NCBI GenBank assembly: GCA_964488355.1
Contig: CAZAUJ010000004.1
Location: 1 to 64,000, forward strand
DNA from: Thermoanaerobaculum sp964488355
GTDB lineage: Bacteria > Acidobacteriota > Thermoanaerobaculia > Thermoanaerobaculales > Thermoanaerobaculaceae
DNA length: 64,000 nt
Reading direction: 5' to 3'
Shown: positions 8,477 to 16,908 of the stretch, in pieces
Layout: every line of letters begins with the position of its first letter
How positions within the stretch are numbered: position 1 is the stretch's first letter
The notes under the pieces: model-generated
Seen by the model: only the letters and a program-made list of their open reading frames with translations
Databases searched by the model: none
What the model was told of the DNA's origin: nothing
Translations under genes and position numbers: made by a program

Positions 8477-9667
8477 TCAGCTGTCTGCCGAGCGGCTAAG
8501 AGAGGCCAGCCGCCGCAAGGGCAGCAGCAACAAAAGCCCCGGGAGAGCCAGGGCGGTGGTGAGGGCAAAGTAAAGGGGGTAACCCAGCCGTTCCACCCCC
8601 AGGCCAGAAAAGGCGCCCACCAGGTCGCGGGAGAGGGCAAAGGTGGCGGACAGGAGCGCATACTGGGTGGCGGCGTGTTCCTTTTCGCATTGGCTCATGA
8701 GAAAGGATAGGAAGGCGGCTGTCCCCAGGCCTTGGGTGAAGGACTCCAGGGCGGAGGCCAAGTACATGCTGGCCCGAGGCAAAGGTAGGGCAGCCACCGC
8801 CACGTAGCCCAGGTTGGACAGCATTTGCGCCAGGCCCAGCCACAGCAGCCCGGAAAAGATGCCGTAGCGGCTGGTAAACCAGCCGCCCGCCAAAGCACCG
8901 AGGATGGTCAACACGGTGCCCGCGGTCACAGAAATGAGGCCGATTTCCTCCAGGCTATAGCCGCGGTCTACCCAGAAGGGCTTGACCATACGCCCAAGGG
9001 TGGAGTCGCCCAGCTTGTACACCAGCGCAAAGCTCAGCACTGGCAGCATTTCGCGCCGCAGCAACCACGCTCGCAACGGCTGCCACACCAGCTGGCGGTG
9101 GCTGGTCTCCAGCGGCACCCGAGGGCTTTGCCAGGCGGCCACCGCCAGCAGGAGAAAGACCACCCCTAAGGCAAGAAAGAGCGGGCCAAAGCCCAGCCAG
9201 GAGGCGGCGGTGATAAAACCGCCACCCCCTAACAGCAGCGCCACCCGTGCTGCCGTTACCCGCATGCCGTTGATGGTGCCTTCTTCTCCCGGAGAGGCCA
9301 AGTCCACGGCGTAGGCGTCAATGGCTAGGTCCTGGGTGGCGGAAGCTAGGGTAAAGGCCAACATCAGCGCCCAAAGGAGGGCTCCAGGATGGGCGGGATC
9401 AAGCTGGGGAAAGGCGATAGAAACCGCCCCCAGTACCGCCAGAGCGGCGGTGATCCAATGCTGCCGAAAACCCCAACGGTCCACCGCCGGCGCCCAAAGC
9501 AACTTGAAAGTCCACGGCAGGGAAAGGAGACTCATGAGGCCAATGGCCGCAAGAGAGACCCCGTGGGAGCGAAAATAGACCGGCCAAACATCGTAGGCGA
9601 TGCCGAAGGGCAATCCCTCTGCGAAGTACAGCACTGCTATCCAAGCCAGCTTTTGCCGCAACCGCAC
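8477..9667 (-). CDS. AmpG-like major facilitator transporter
   Basis: The 396-residue protein is a polytopic (about 12-helix) permease that resembles the AmpG/acetyl-CoA transporter (PAT) group of the MFS: LYFAEGLPFGIAYDVWPVYF at the N terminus, the loop WAPAVDRWG, and ATQDLAIDAYAVDL. AmpG imports anhydro-muropeptides from the periplasm for cell-wall recycling; the substrate here is inferred only from similarity. The start is taken as GTG 9667, 5 nt after a TAGAAT hexamer and without a Shine-Dalgarno, which suggests a leaderless transcript. It heads a minus-strand run with two tiny ORFs, a YgaP-like gene and a phosphoesterase. Confidence 0.85.
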   Translation of the reverse strand: MRLRQKLAWIAVLYFAEGLPFGIAYDVWPVYFRSHGVSLAAIGLMSLLSLPWTFKLLWAPAVDRWGFRQHWITAALAVLGAVSIAFPQLDPAHPGALLWALMLAFTLASATQDLAIDAYAVDLASPGEEGTINGMRVTAARVALLLGGGGFITAASWLGFGPLFLALGVVFLLLAVAAWQSPRVPLETSHRQLVWQPLRAWLLRREMLPVLSFALVYKLGDSTLGRMVKPFWVDRGYSLEEIGLISVTAGTVLTILGALAGGWFTSRYGIFSGLLWLGLAQMLSNLGYVAVAALPLPRASMYLASALESFTQGLGTAAFLSFLMSQCEKEHAATQYALLSATFALSRDLVGAFSGLGVERLGYPLYFALTTALALPGLLLLLPLRRLASLSRSADS

Positions 9668-9672
9668 ACGCT

Positions 9673-9678
9673 ATTCTA
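9673..9678 (-). promoter_or_regulatory. -10 element of the AmpG-like gene (leaderless type)
   Basis: TAGAAT on the minus strand ends 5 nt before the GTG start. No ribosome-binding site is seen between them. Confidence 0.5.
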
Positions 9679-9692
9679 GCCTTTCGGTAAAG

Positions 9693-10806
9693 TCAGGCGC
9701 AGCTGGCTTGCGAGCTGGCTTTTTGCTGGTACATAGCTGCGTCCGCCAGCGCGAGGGCGTCTGCCAGCGGTTGGCCTGGCAGCCAAGGACGCATGCCCAC
9801 CGAAAGGGTGGCAGGAGGGAAGCTCTCCGCCAAGGCGCGAGCATGAGCCTGACAGCGGGCCTCGGCAGCAGAAAGCTCCAACCCCGCCGCCAGCACCAGA
9901 AACTCGTCGCCTCCCCAACGGAAAACGTGGTCCTCGGGCCGGAAATTGGCTACCAGAGCTTGGGCGACCCGGACAAGGCAGGCATCGCCCGCCAAATGGC
10001 CGTGAAGGGCTGGCCTCCTGTTCCAAGGCCAGGCGGTTGGCTAACCCGGTGAGTGGGTCGGTCACCATTACTGCTCGCAGGCGCTCGTAGGAATCTACCA
10101 GCTCCCGGTGTAAATGGCGCAGCTGCGCGGTGGAGGAGCTTTCCAAGCCCATTAACATGGTCATGCCCAAAACCAACTCGGCCCCGGCGTCAAAGAAGGA
10201 GGTGAGCGGGAGCAAGCCGACCGACGGGGTGGCCGCCCAAATAATCTGCCCCAGGGGGTAAAGGTAGCCGGCAAACAGGCTGCCTTCGAGAAAAAGGGCC
10301 AAGGCCAACCAGCGGGAGCGCGGAAAGCGCGCCCGCCGCCAAACCCAGCCGGCGGCCGCGAGGAAGCCTGCGGCTACCAGGAAAGCTTGGGCCATTTGCG
10401 CCGCCGCCAGGTTAGGAGCTAGCCAGCCCACCGCCAGCGACCAGGCAAAGGCGAACAGCCAAGCTCGTTTAGACCAAAGCAAGGTGGTGCGTCCAGGCTG
10501 GAGGTGCTGGGCCATGCCGGCGGTAATCAACAGCACGAAAAAGGTCTTGCCCAGGGCGTAGCTGGCTAGGGCTACGCGGCCGGCCACGCCGGGGGCAACG
10601 ACAAAGGCGGCCACATACACCGCGCCCAGGGCCAAGGCGTTGGCCAGCCAGCCCTTGCCCCACAACCGCACCTCCACAAGGCGCAGGGAGCGGCTTAAGG
10701 CAAAGAAGAAAAACGCCAACAGGCTGGCAACGCCAAACTGCACCACCACTGACCATTCCGAAAGCCTCAAAAGCGTAACGTGTTGCCTTGGCTGGCAACC
10801 CTCCAC
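9693..10806 (-). pseudogene. Membrane GGDEF (diguanylate cyclase) gene with deletion and frameshift
   Basis: The 5' frame encodes about seven hydrophobic helices (residues roughly 15-215) followed by the opening of a GGDEF domain (TDPLTGLANRLALEQ). Near 10010-10025 the frame breaks. The correct continuation, HLAGDACLVRVAQAL then RWGGDEFLVL, runs in another frame to a stop at 9693-9695. Comparison with the family shows that the stretch between these parts, including the usual LDxDxFKxxND segment, is missing, so the lesion is a deletion of roughly 25-30 codons plus a frameshift rather than a one-base slip. The in-frame product instead runs into unrelated residues to 9676. The enzyme should be inactive. 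The start GTG 10806 lies 4 nt after TGTTACCAT. Confidence 0.8.
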
Positions 10807-10810
10807 GCCT

Positions 10811-10819
10811 ATGGTAACA
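10811..10819 (-). promoter_or_regulatory. Extended -10 promoter of the GGDEF gene
   Basis: The minus strand reads TGT-TACCAT, ending 4 nt before the GTG at 10806 with no room for a ribosome-binding site. This is a leaderless-type arrangement. Confidence 0.45.
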
Positions 10820-10879
10820 GAGCGCGAAAAATTGGCAGGACTTCCCGCTCCTTCTGCTGGCGAAGAGTCTCCGGAAAGA

Positions 10880-10905
10880 AAGCGGGCGGGTGTGGCCCGC
10901 CCGCT
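10880..10905 (-). terminator. Terminator after pntB
   Basis: A strong GC stem (AGCGGGCGGG at 10881-10890 with CCCGCCCGCT at 10896-10905) has a 5-nt loop. On the minus strand it is followed by TTTCTTT. It lies 22 nt beyond the pntB stop. Confidence 0.85.
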
Positions 10906-10926
10906 TTTGGCAGTTCGTCCTGCGTA

Positions 10927-12312
10927 TCAAAGCTGCCTCAAGGCCTCCGCCAGCTCCAGCGCCATCTTCTTGGCGTCGCCGAACAGCATCATGGTGTTGG
11001 GCAGGTAGTAAAGGGGGTTGTCGATGCCGGCAAAGCCGGGGTTGAGGGAGCGCTTGATGACCATCACGGTGCGGGCGCGGTCCACATCCAAGATGGGCAT
11101 ACCGTAAATGGGCGAAGAGCTGTCGCTGCGAGCTGCCGGGTTGACCACGTCATTCGCGCCGATGACCAGCACCACGTCCGTTTCGGGAAACAGGGGGTTG
11201 ATCTTTTCCATTTCCCACAGCTGCTCGTACGGCACCTGGGCTTCGGCCAACAGCACGTTCATGTGCCCGGGCATGCGGCCAGCCACCGGATGGATGGCGT
11301 ACTTCACGTCCATGCCGCGCTTGGTGAGCTCGTCCGCCAGCTCCTTGACCGCATGCTGCGCTTGCGCCACGGCCATGCCGTAACCGGGGGCGATGACCAC
11401 CGTGCGCGCCGACTCCAAAATCATGGCCGCTTCTTCCGCGTCGCCGCGGCGCACGCTCTTGGGGCCGGCGGGGCCGGCCGCTCCCACCTCCTGCACGGTG
11501 GCACCGAAGCCACCGAAGAGCACGTTGGTGAAGGAACGATTCATGGCCTTGCACATGATGTTGGTGAGGATGATGCCGGAGGCGCCCACCAGTGAGCCGG
11601 AGATGATCAAGCCGTTGTTGTTGAGCACAAAGCCGGTGGTGCAGGCCGCCATGCCGGAGTAGGAGTTCAAAAGGCAGATCACCACCGGCATGTCCGCGCC
11701 GCCGATCGGGATGGTGAGGCCAATGCCCAGCACCGCCGCCAAGGCCGAGAGAAGGTAAAAGGGCGTCCCCACCTCAGGCGTGCGCACGAGCAAGACGGCA
11801 GCCACCACCGCCGCCAGGAACAGCCCCAGGTTGAGCCAGTGCTGGCCGGGGAAAAGGGTCGGGCGCCCGCCCAGCAGCCACTCGCGCAGCCGCAGGAAGG
11901 CCACCATTGAGCCGGTAAAGGTGACCCACCCAATCAGCAGGGAAAGGGCAATGGCAATGATGGCCACCAGGCCCAAAGACTCCTCGGAGGTAGCGTGGAC
12001 GCGCACCAGCTCGGCGGAAGCCACCAAGGCGGAGGCAGCTCCGCCGAAGCCGTTGAGCAGGCCCACCATTTCCGGCATGGCGGTCATGGGTGTCAACACG
12101 GCCAAAAGGGCGCCGAAAAGGGCACCCAAAGCCAGGCCAGCCAGCACCGTGGCCAGGTCCACCACTCCGCCAGCGTAAAGGGTGGCGACGATGGCTACCA
12201 GCATGCCCAGGGCACCGGTGAGGTTGCCCACCACTGCCGTTTTGGGCGAGGCCAGCATTTTCAGGGCAAAAATGAAGCTCACAGCAGCCAAGAGATAAAG
12301 GAAGTTGAGCAT
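10927..12312 (-). CDS. pntB: NAD(P) transhydrogenase subunit beta
   Basis: This is the beta subunit of the proton-translocating pyridine nucleotide transhydrogenase, which couples hydride transfer from NADH to NADP+ to proton re-entry. The 461-residue protein has about eight or nine membrane helices (residues 1-260) followed by the NADP-binding dIII domain, with VIAPGYGMAVAQAQH, HPVAGRMPGHMNVLLAEA and GANDVVNPAA, and the final KRSLNPGFAGIDNPLYY motif. The ATG at 12312 follows GAGGGGG. It is the last gene of pntA1-pntA2-pntB and ends before a strong terminator. Confidence 0.97.
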   Translation of the reverse strand: MLNFLYLLAAVSFIFALKMLASPKTAVVGNLTGALGMLVAIVATLYAGGVVDLATVLAGLALGALFGALLAVLTPMTAMPEMVGLLNGFGGAASALVASAELVRVHATSEESLGLVAIIAIALSLLIGWVTFTGSMVAFLRLREWLLGGRPTLFPGQHWLNLGLFLAAVVAAVLLVRTPEVGTPFYLLSALAAVLGIGLTIPIGGADMPVVICLLNSYSGMAACTTGFVLNNNGLIISGSLVGASGIILTNIMCKAMNRSFTNVLFGGFGATVQEVGAAGPAGPKSVRRGDAEEAAMILESARTVVIAPGYGMAVAQAQHAVKELADELTKRGMDVKYAIHPVAGRMPGHMNVLLAEAQVPYEQLWEMEKINPLFPETDVVLVIGANDVVNPAARSDSSSPIYGMPILDVDRARTVMVIKRSLNPGFAGIDNPLYYLPNTMMLFGDAKKMALELAEALRQL

Positions 12313-12322
12313 GGTTTCCCCC

Positions 12323-12607
12323 TCACTTCTTCCGCCGGAACATGCCTAGCATGCGGTGAGTCACCCCAAAGCCTCCTACCACGTTGGTGGTGGCTAGCAC
12401 CACGGCCACGAAGCCCAGCCACTTCATGCCGGTAGTGACCGCCGCACCAGTGGCAATGAGGGCACCCAAAACGGTCACGCCGGAAATGGCATTGGAGCCC
12501 GACATGAGGGGCGTATGCAACAGCGGCGGGACCTTGGAGATCACCTCGAAACCAACAAAAACCGCCAGCACAAACACCGTCAGCATCATGACCAGCGATT
12601 CCATCAT
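12323..12607 (-). CDS. pntA2: NAD(P) transhydrogenase subunit alpha-2 (membrane part)
   Basis: This 94-residue protein corresponds to the membrane-helix part of PntA. It contains three hydrophobic helices and the conserved TPLMSGSNAISG segment. Separate alpha-1 and alpha-2 polypeptides are the three-subunit arrangement, as in Rhodospirillum. The start ATG (12607) overlaps the pntA1 stop as ATGA, and pntB follows after 10 nt, so the three proteins are translationally linked. Confidence 0.95.
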   Translation of the reverse strand: MMESLVMMLTVFVLAVFVGFEVISKVPPLLHTPLMSGSNAISGVTVLGALIATGAAVTTGMKWLGFVAVVLATTNVVGGFGVTHRMLGMFRRKK

Positions 12608-13725
12608 TGCCCTCCCTTGAGGCCCCTCACCTCCCCAGCATGGGTGATCAGAGGAAAGCTCACCAGCTCGTCGCTCAAGTCCAGCTTGAGCTGGCCATCT
12701 TTCAGCAGGAAGTGGAGGTAATTCAAAACGTTTTTCGAGTACATTTGGCTGGCATGCACGGCCACGCGACTTTCCCAGTCGGTGTAGCCCACAATCTTCA
12801 CCCCCTTGTGCTCCACCACCTCCCCCGCGCGGGTGAGCTCGCAGTTGCCGCCGAAAGCCGCTGCCAGGTCCACCACCACTGAGCCCGGCCGCATGCTCTC
12901 CACCATGCTGCGGGTGAGCAGCACCGGTGGCTTTTGCCCTGGCACCAGTGCGGTGGAAATGACCGCATCCGCGTGGGGTAGCTTCTTGGCCAGGGTCTGC
13001 CGCTCCAGCTCCAACACCTCGTCGCCCACGGCCACGGCGTAGCCTTGCTCGTCCTGAGCCTTTTCCAGCTTCAGGTCCATGGGAATGAAGCGCGCGCCCA
13101 AGGACTCCACGTGTTCCTTGGTGGCGGGGCGAACGTCAAAGGCCTCCACCACCGCTCCCAAGCGCTTGGCGGTGGCAATAGCTTGCAAACCCGCCACCCC
13201 CGCGCCAATGATGAGCACGTGCGCGGGGGAAATGGTCCCCGCCGCGGTCATGAGCATGGGCATGAAGCGCGGAAGCAGATCGGCGGCCACCAGCACCGCT
13301 TTGTACCCCTGCACCGTGCTCATGGACGAGCGGGCATCCATGTCCTGAGCTCGGGTGATACGCGGCATCCAGTCCATGGCGAAAACCGTCACCCCTTGCT
13401 TGGCAAGCTTTTCCACCGTCTCGGGGTAGGCCAGGTGTTGCAGCATGGCAACAAGGACCTGGCCGGAGCGCATGCGGGCAATTTCCTCGTCCGTGGGCCG
13501 GTCCACCTTCACCACAAGGTCCGCCGACCAGACCTCTGCCGCCCCCACCACTTTGGCCCCCACCTGCAGGTAGTCCTGATCAGAAACCCCTGCGCCCAGA
13601 CCCGCGCCTTGTTCTACCAGCACCTCGTGCCCGGCGGCCACGAGTCGCTTGGCGGCATCTGCCACCAAGGCCACCCGCTTTTCCCCCGGGCGCCGTTCAC
13701 ACGGTACGCCTATCCTCACGGGCAA
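12604..13725 (-). CDS. pntA1: NAD(P) transhydrogenase subunit alpha-1 (NAD-binding dI domain)
   Basis: The 373-residue soluble subunit binds NAD(H). It carries the RIGVPCERRPGEKRVAL N terminus, the Rossmann motif IGAGVAGLQAIATAKRLGA, and the RQTLAKKLPHADAVISTALVPG and VVDLAAAFGGNCELT segments characteristic of PntA and alanine dehydrogenase relatives. It is the first gene of the transhydrogenase operon. A probable promoter (TACAAT at 13766-13771) and a large dyad (13784-13831) lie upstream, suggesting transcriptional control of NADPH supply. Confidence 0.96.
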   Translation of the reverse strand: MPVRIGVPCERRPGEKRVALVADAAKRLVAAGHEVLVEQGAGLGAGVSDQDYLQVGAKVVGAAEVWSADLVVKVDRPTDEEIARMRSGQVLVAMLQHLAYPETVEKLAKQGVTVFAMDWMPRITRAQDMDARSSMSTVQGYKAVLVAADLLPRFMPMLMTAAGTISPAHVLIIGAGVAGLQAIATAKRLGAVVEAFDVRPATKEHVESLGARFIPMDLKLEKAQDEQGYAVAVGDEVLELERQTLAKKLPHADAVISTALVPGQKPPVLLTRSMVESMRPGSVVVDLAAAFGGNCELTRAGEVVEHKGVKIVGYTDWESRVAVHASQMYSKNVLNYLHFLLKDGQLKLDLSDELVSFPLITHAGEVRGLKGGQ

Positions 13726-13765
13726 CCCCCCTTTCGCCCCGTGCCTTCAGGTCACGTGGCGCGTA

Positions 13766-13795
13766 ATTGTACCCCAACCTTGCGTGGCTTTTCAC
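13766..13795 (-). promoter_or_regulatory. Candidate promoter of pntA1-pntA2-pntB
   Basis: On the minus strand there is a -10 TACAAT (13771-13766) and an 18-nt spacer to GTGAAA (13795-13790), a partial -35. Predicted transcription begins about 30 nt before the pntA1 start. The -35 region lies on the edge of the dyad described separately. Confidence 0.45.
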
Positions 13796-13831
13796 AGAGG
13801 TGTGACCGGACACAAACGCCCGAAAAGCCAC
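13784..13831. repeat. Nested concentric inverted repeat upstream of pntA1
   Basis: Outer arms GTGGCTTTTC (13784-13793) and GAAAAGCCAC (13822-13831) are perfect complements. Inside them, TGTGACCGGACACA (13801-13814) is a near-perfect palindrome. Both dyads share exactly the same centre (between 13807 and 13808). The structure overlaps the proposed -35 of the pnt promoter and lies between mltD and pntA1. No T-run follows it, so an operator or RNA structure is more likely than a terminator. Confidence 0.75.
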
Positions 13832-13892
13832 CATCACCTGGCGGTGCTGGCTGGACCCCGCTCGCCATGCGTGCAGGCTGCCAGGGAGCGCT

Positions 13893-15485
13893 TTAAGGCG
13901 CCAGGTAGAGCACGTCACCCGGACGGATGACGGTGCCGCTCAGCTTATTGCGCGCCAGGATGGCCTCCACCGTGGTCCCGTGCTTGCGCGCGATGCTGTA
14001 CAGGGTATCACCCGGCCGCACGCGGTAGCGCAACGGGTTGCGCACGCTTTGGGCTCGGGCAGCTGCTCTGCTGGCCGGTTTTTCGGCTGTTGGCTGCCAA
14101 GGTCCCTTGGGAATCACAAGCTCGCGACCCACGCGCAAGGTGCGCGGGCTAGTGATGGCGTTGGCCGCCATGATCGTCTCCACGCTCACGCGGTAGCGAC
14201 GAGCAATGGCCGCTAGCGTGTCACCCTTTTGCACGCGGTGGAACACCCGGCGGATGCGCTCCTGCGGGGGAATGCTGGCAATCACCTCTCGGGTTCTCGC
14301 CCCCTGGCCGCAAGGCACCGCCACCGGGTAGGTTTCGCCCGGAGGGGTGATCCCGCGCACCAGGGCAGGGTTCAGCTCCCGCAGCATGCCCAGCTCCAGG
14401 CCGCTGTGCTCCGCCAGCACCTCCAGGTCAAGGGCGCCCTCGACCGGCACCAGCTCGCGGCAGCTGGTCTGCTCCTCGGGGAGGCGGGGCAGCCCGTACT
14501 TCTCCGGCTGCTTGACCACCAACAGGGCTGCCCAAAAGGCGGGCACGTAGTTGCGGGTTTCTCGTGGCAGGTAGGGTCGCAAGCTCAGGAAATCCCGGCT
14601 GCCCCGCGCCCGCTTCAGGGCCCGCTCGACCCGTCCGGCGCCCGAGTTGTAGGCAGCCAGGGCCAGCTCCCAATCCCCAAAGAGGTTGTAAAGGTCGGCC
14701 AGGTGCGCCAGGGCCGCTTGGGTGGCGCGTTGCGGATCCAAGCGCTCGTCCACCAGCCCATCACAGCGCAGCTGGTAAAGGCGCGCCGTGCCGGCCATGA
14801 ACTGCCAGAGGCCGGTGGCCTTGGCCCGTGAACGGGCATTGTTGAGGAAGGCACTTTCCACCAAAGGCAGCCAGGCCAGGTCCTGGGGCAGCTGCCGCTG
14901 GGCGAGCTCGCTGCGGATCATGGGCAGGAGCTCGGCTGCCCGCTGCAGGGCAGCCACAAAGCGCTCACGGTAGGGGCCGGTGTAAAAGGCTACCAGCGAA
15001 GCCACTTCGGCGGTGACCTTGACCGGCAAATCGAAGGTAACGGCCTGCAGCTCTTCCTTTGCCTTTTCCACCTCTTCCGGGGCCGCTTGCTCCAGCTCGG
15101 CCGGCACCGTGGGCGGCTCCTCTTCGCCTTGTTCGGCGTAGAGGCTTTCGGTGAGCTGGTCCAGTTGGCTGAAAAGCTCGCCCACCTCGTGCTGCAGCTC
15201 TTGGTCCTCGGGGTGAGCCGCCAGGTATTGGCTGGCGCTGTGGACGATGCTGGCTTCGCAGGCGAGGAAGGCTTCCTCGTCCTCCTCGACCACTGCCTCA
15301 CGGGCTTGGCGCAGGAAGCCTTCCACCTCTTCCCGCAGGCGCTGGGCTGGTGGTGGCGGCGCCGGCGGTTCGCTCACCGCCGAGGCGAGTTCCTCCTGGG
15401 CCTTTCCCTGGAGCTGGGGCCGGGCGCTCTGGCACGCACAAAGGGCCAGCGCCAAGCTGAGGAGAAAGAGAACACGTGAGCTCAT
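13893..15485 (-). CDS. mltD: MltD-like lytic transglycosylase with LysM domains (lipoprotein)
   Basis: This is a membrane-bound murein lytic transglycosylase that cleaves peptidoglycan glycan strands. The 530-residue precursor starts with a lipoprotein signal (lipobox LCAC, Cys18). It has an acidic helical spacer to about residue 160 and an SLT domain with the catalytic Glu in LVESAFLNNARS, followed by GLWQFMAGTARLYQL and AAYNSGAGRVERA. Two C-terminal LysM repeats (YRVSVETIMAANAI, RKHGTTVEAILARNKL) bind glycan. The start ATG overlaps the stop of the MglA-like GTPase gene by 4 nt, so the two are co-translated. Family membership is clear; the MltD name is by architecture. Confidence 0.9.
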   Translation of the reverse strand: MSSRVLFLLSLALALCACQSARPQLQGKAQEELASAVSEPPAPPPPAQRLREEVEGFLRQAREAVVEEDEEAFLACEASIVHSASQYLAAHPEDQELQHEVGELFSQLDQLTESLYAEQGEEEPPTVPAELEQAAPEEVEKAKEELQAVTFDLPVKVTAEVASLVAFYTGPYRERFVAALQRAAELLPMIRSELAQRQLPQDLAWLPLVESAFLNNARSRAKATGLWQFMAGTARLYQLRCDGLVDERLDPQRATQAALAHLADLYNLFGDWELALAAYNSGAGRVERALKRARGSRDFLSLRPYLPRETRNYVPAFWAALLVVKQPEKYGLPRLPEEQTSCRELVPVEGALDLEVLAEHSGLELGMLRELNPALVRGITPPGETYPVAVPCGQGARTREVIASIPPQERIRRVFHRVQKGDTLAAIARRYRVSVETIMAANAITSPRTLRVGRELVIPKGPWQPTAEKPASRAAARAQSVRNPLRYRVRPGDTLYSIARKHGTTVEAILARNKLSGTVIRPGDVLYLAP

Positions 15486-16786
15486 TGCCCGTTGAGGGTC
15501 ACGGTGAGCGTCAGCGCCAGCTGGCGCAGCCGCTCGTCGCGCTTGAGCTCCACCTCCACCGGGGCCACGGTGGCCACGGTGGCGTCGCTCTCGTCCACCA
15601 GTTCAATGCGCACCCGGCAACGCGCCGCCTTGCTGAGGGCCGAGCCTACGCTTTCTTCCACTTTCTTGCGAACCTCCTGTCTGGAGTTGAGCGAACCGGC
15701 CAGGAGGGCGTCCAAGTCCAGGGTAGGCTGGGGCGTCTGCGCCGCTGGCTGCTTGTAGGTGCTGGCCTTCCGCAGGTTTTCCAGCTCGGCGAGGATGTCC
15801 AGGGACGAGGCCACTTTCACATGCCGCACTTCGGTGGTGGCTGGGGGCGCCGGTTCGGCAGTGGTGGCAAACTCCACAGGTACCTCTGCCTCGGTGGTGC
15901 TCTCGGAAGTGGCTGCGGGAGCTGCCACTTGGGCGGGAGAAAGCTCCTCTACCACCGGCGGTGCCACGGTGGGGAGCGACTCGGAGGGAGGCAAAACCTC
16001 CACCGGTGATACCTGCACAGGCGTGGGTGGCACAGGTGCGACCTGTGGTGCGGGCGCGGCAACGGGCAACTCCTGCTCCACCGCGCTGGCCAGCCGATCG
16101 GGGGAGAAGCTGGCTTTGGCGGCCGGCTTGGCTGCGGTTGGGGGTGGGCTGGGGGCAGGGGCAGGTCGCATTTCCTCCCCCTTGCCTTCCTGCGCAGCCA
16201 TGCGCGCCCGCAAGGTTTTGAGGGTGAGCTTGGTGATGGCCTTGAGGGTTTCGAACACCCCCACGCCCTGGGTAGCCACCGCCTCAAAAAATTGGTAGGT
16301 GCCGTCCGGGTTGAGGGTGGCGTTGAGCTCCTCCACGGAGAGGATGTTCTTCAAATCGCGCTTGTTGTACTGGAGCACCAGGGGAATGGTGGCAAAATCA
16401 ATGCCCAGCTCCTGGAGGTTTTCCTTGAGGTTTTCGAAGCTTTCCACGTTGGCATCGGCCATGGGCCGCTGCGAGTCAGCAACGAAGACAATGCCGTCTA
16501 CGCCTTTGAGCACCAGCTTGCGGGTGGTGTTGTAGAAAACCTGGCCGGGTACGGTGTACAGCTGCAGGCGGGTGCGAAAGCCACCTACCTTGCCCACCTC
16601 CAGGGGCAGCAGATCGAAAAACAGGGTTCGGTCGGTTTCCGTTTCCAGGGAAACCATTTCGCCCCGAGAACTGGGCGCCGTCTTGGCATAAATGTACGAT
16701 AGGTTGGTGGTCTTACCGCATAGGCCAGGACCGTAATACACGATCTTGGCCGCCATTTGCATCGTGGCCCAGTTAAAGAAGACCAT
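15482..16786 (-). CDS. MglA-type small GTPase with long Pro/Ala/Val-rich tail
   Basis: Residues 1-185 form a Ras-like GTPase of the MglA/gliding family: P-loop GPGLCGKT (about 19-26), the switch region with YTVPGQVFYNTT, and NKRD for guanine specificity. MglA proteins set cell polarity and direct motility machines in Myxococcus and relatives. The protein is 434 residues, more than twice the usual MglA length of about 195. After residue 205 comes a low-complexity Pro/Ala/Val/Glu linker of some 120 residues, and then a structured-looking C-terminal block (about 320-434). No MglB/roadblock gene is adjacent. It is coupled to the mltD gene by ATGA, hinting at a link to cell-wall remodelling. Confidence 0.88.
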   Translation of the reverse strand: MVFFNWATMQMAAKIVYYGPGLCGKTTNLSYIYAKTAPSSRGEMVSLETETDRTLFFDLLPLEVGKVGGFRTRLQLYTVPGQVFYNTTRKLVLKGVDGIVFVADSQRPMADANVESFENLKENLQELGIDFATIPLVLQYNKRDLKNILSVEELNATLNPDGTYQFFEAVATQGVGVFETLKAITKLTLKTLRARMAAQEGKGEEMRPAPAPSPPPTAAKPAAKASFSPDRLASAVEQELPVAAPAPQVAPVPPTPVQVSPVEVLPPSESLPTVAPPVVEELSPAQVAAPAATSESTTEAEVPVEFATTAEPAPPATTEVRHVKVASSLDILAELENLRKASTYKQPAAQTPQPTLDLDALLAGSLNSRQEVRKKVEESVGSALSKAARCRVRIELVDESDATVATVAPVEVELKRDERLRQLALTLTVTLNGQ

Positions 16787-16814
16787 TTACCGCCCCCAGC
16801 GCTCCACGGAACAA

Positions 16815-16823
16815 AAGCTAGCA
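16815..16823 (-). promoter_or_regulatory. Extended -10 promoter for the GTPase-mltD unit
   Basis: The minus strand reads TGC-TAGCTT, ending 28 nt before the ATG at 16786, in the 122-nt gap after glgA. A G-rich stretch just before the ATG may serve as the ribosome-binding site. Nothing else is recognised in the gap. Confidence 0.4.
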
Positions 16824-16908
16824 CAAAGCCTCTGGCGGGTCAACGAGCTGCACGCAAGTGGGCCCAGCTGCCGCCAGCGCTCCACAGTCGGCCGACCTGC
16901 GAGCGTTT

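Noticed and set aside
8207..8710. Plus-strand open frame of 167 codons
   Set aside because: It lies antisense to the AmpG-like gene and the tiny ORFs, has no family likeness and no sensible ribosome-binding site.
13801..13814. Rex or CRP site call for TGTGACCGGACACA
   Set aside because: Both need eight bases between TGTG and CACA; here there are six. It is kept only as an unassigned palindrome.
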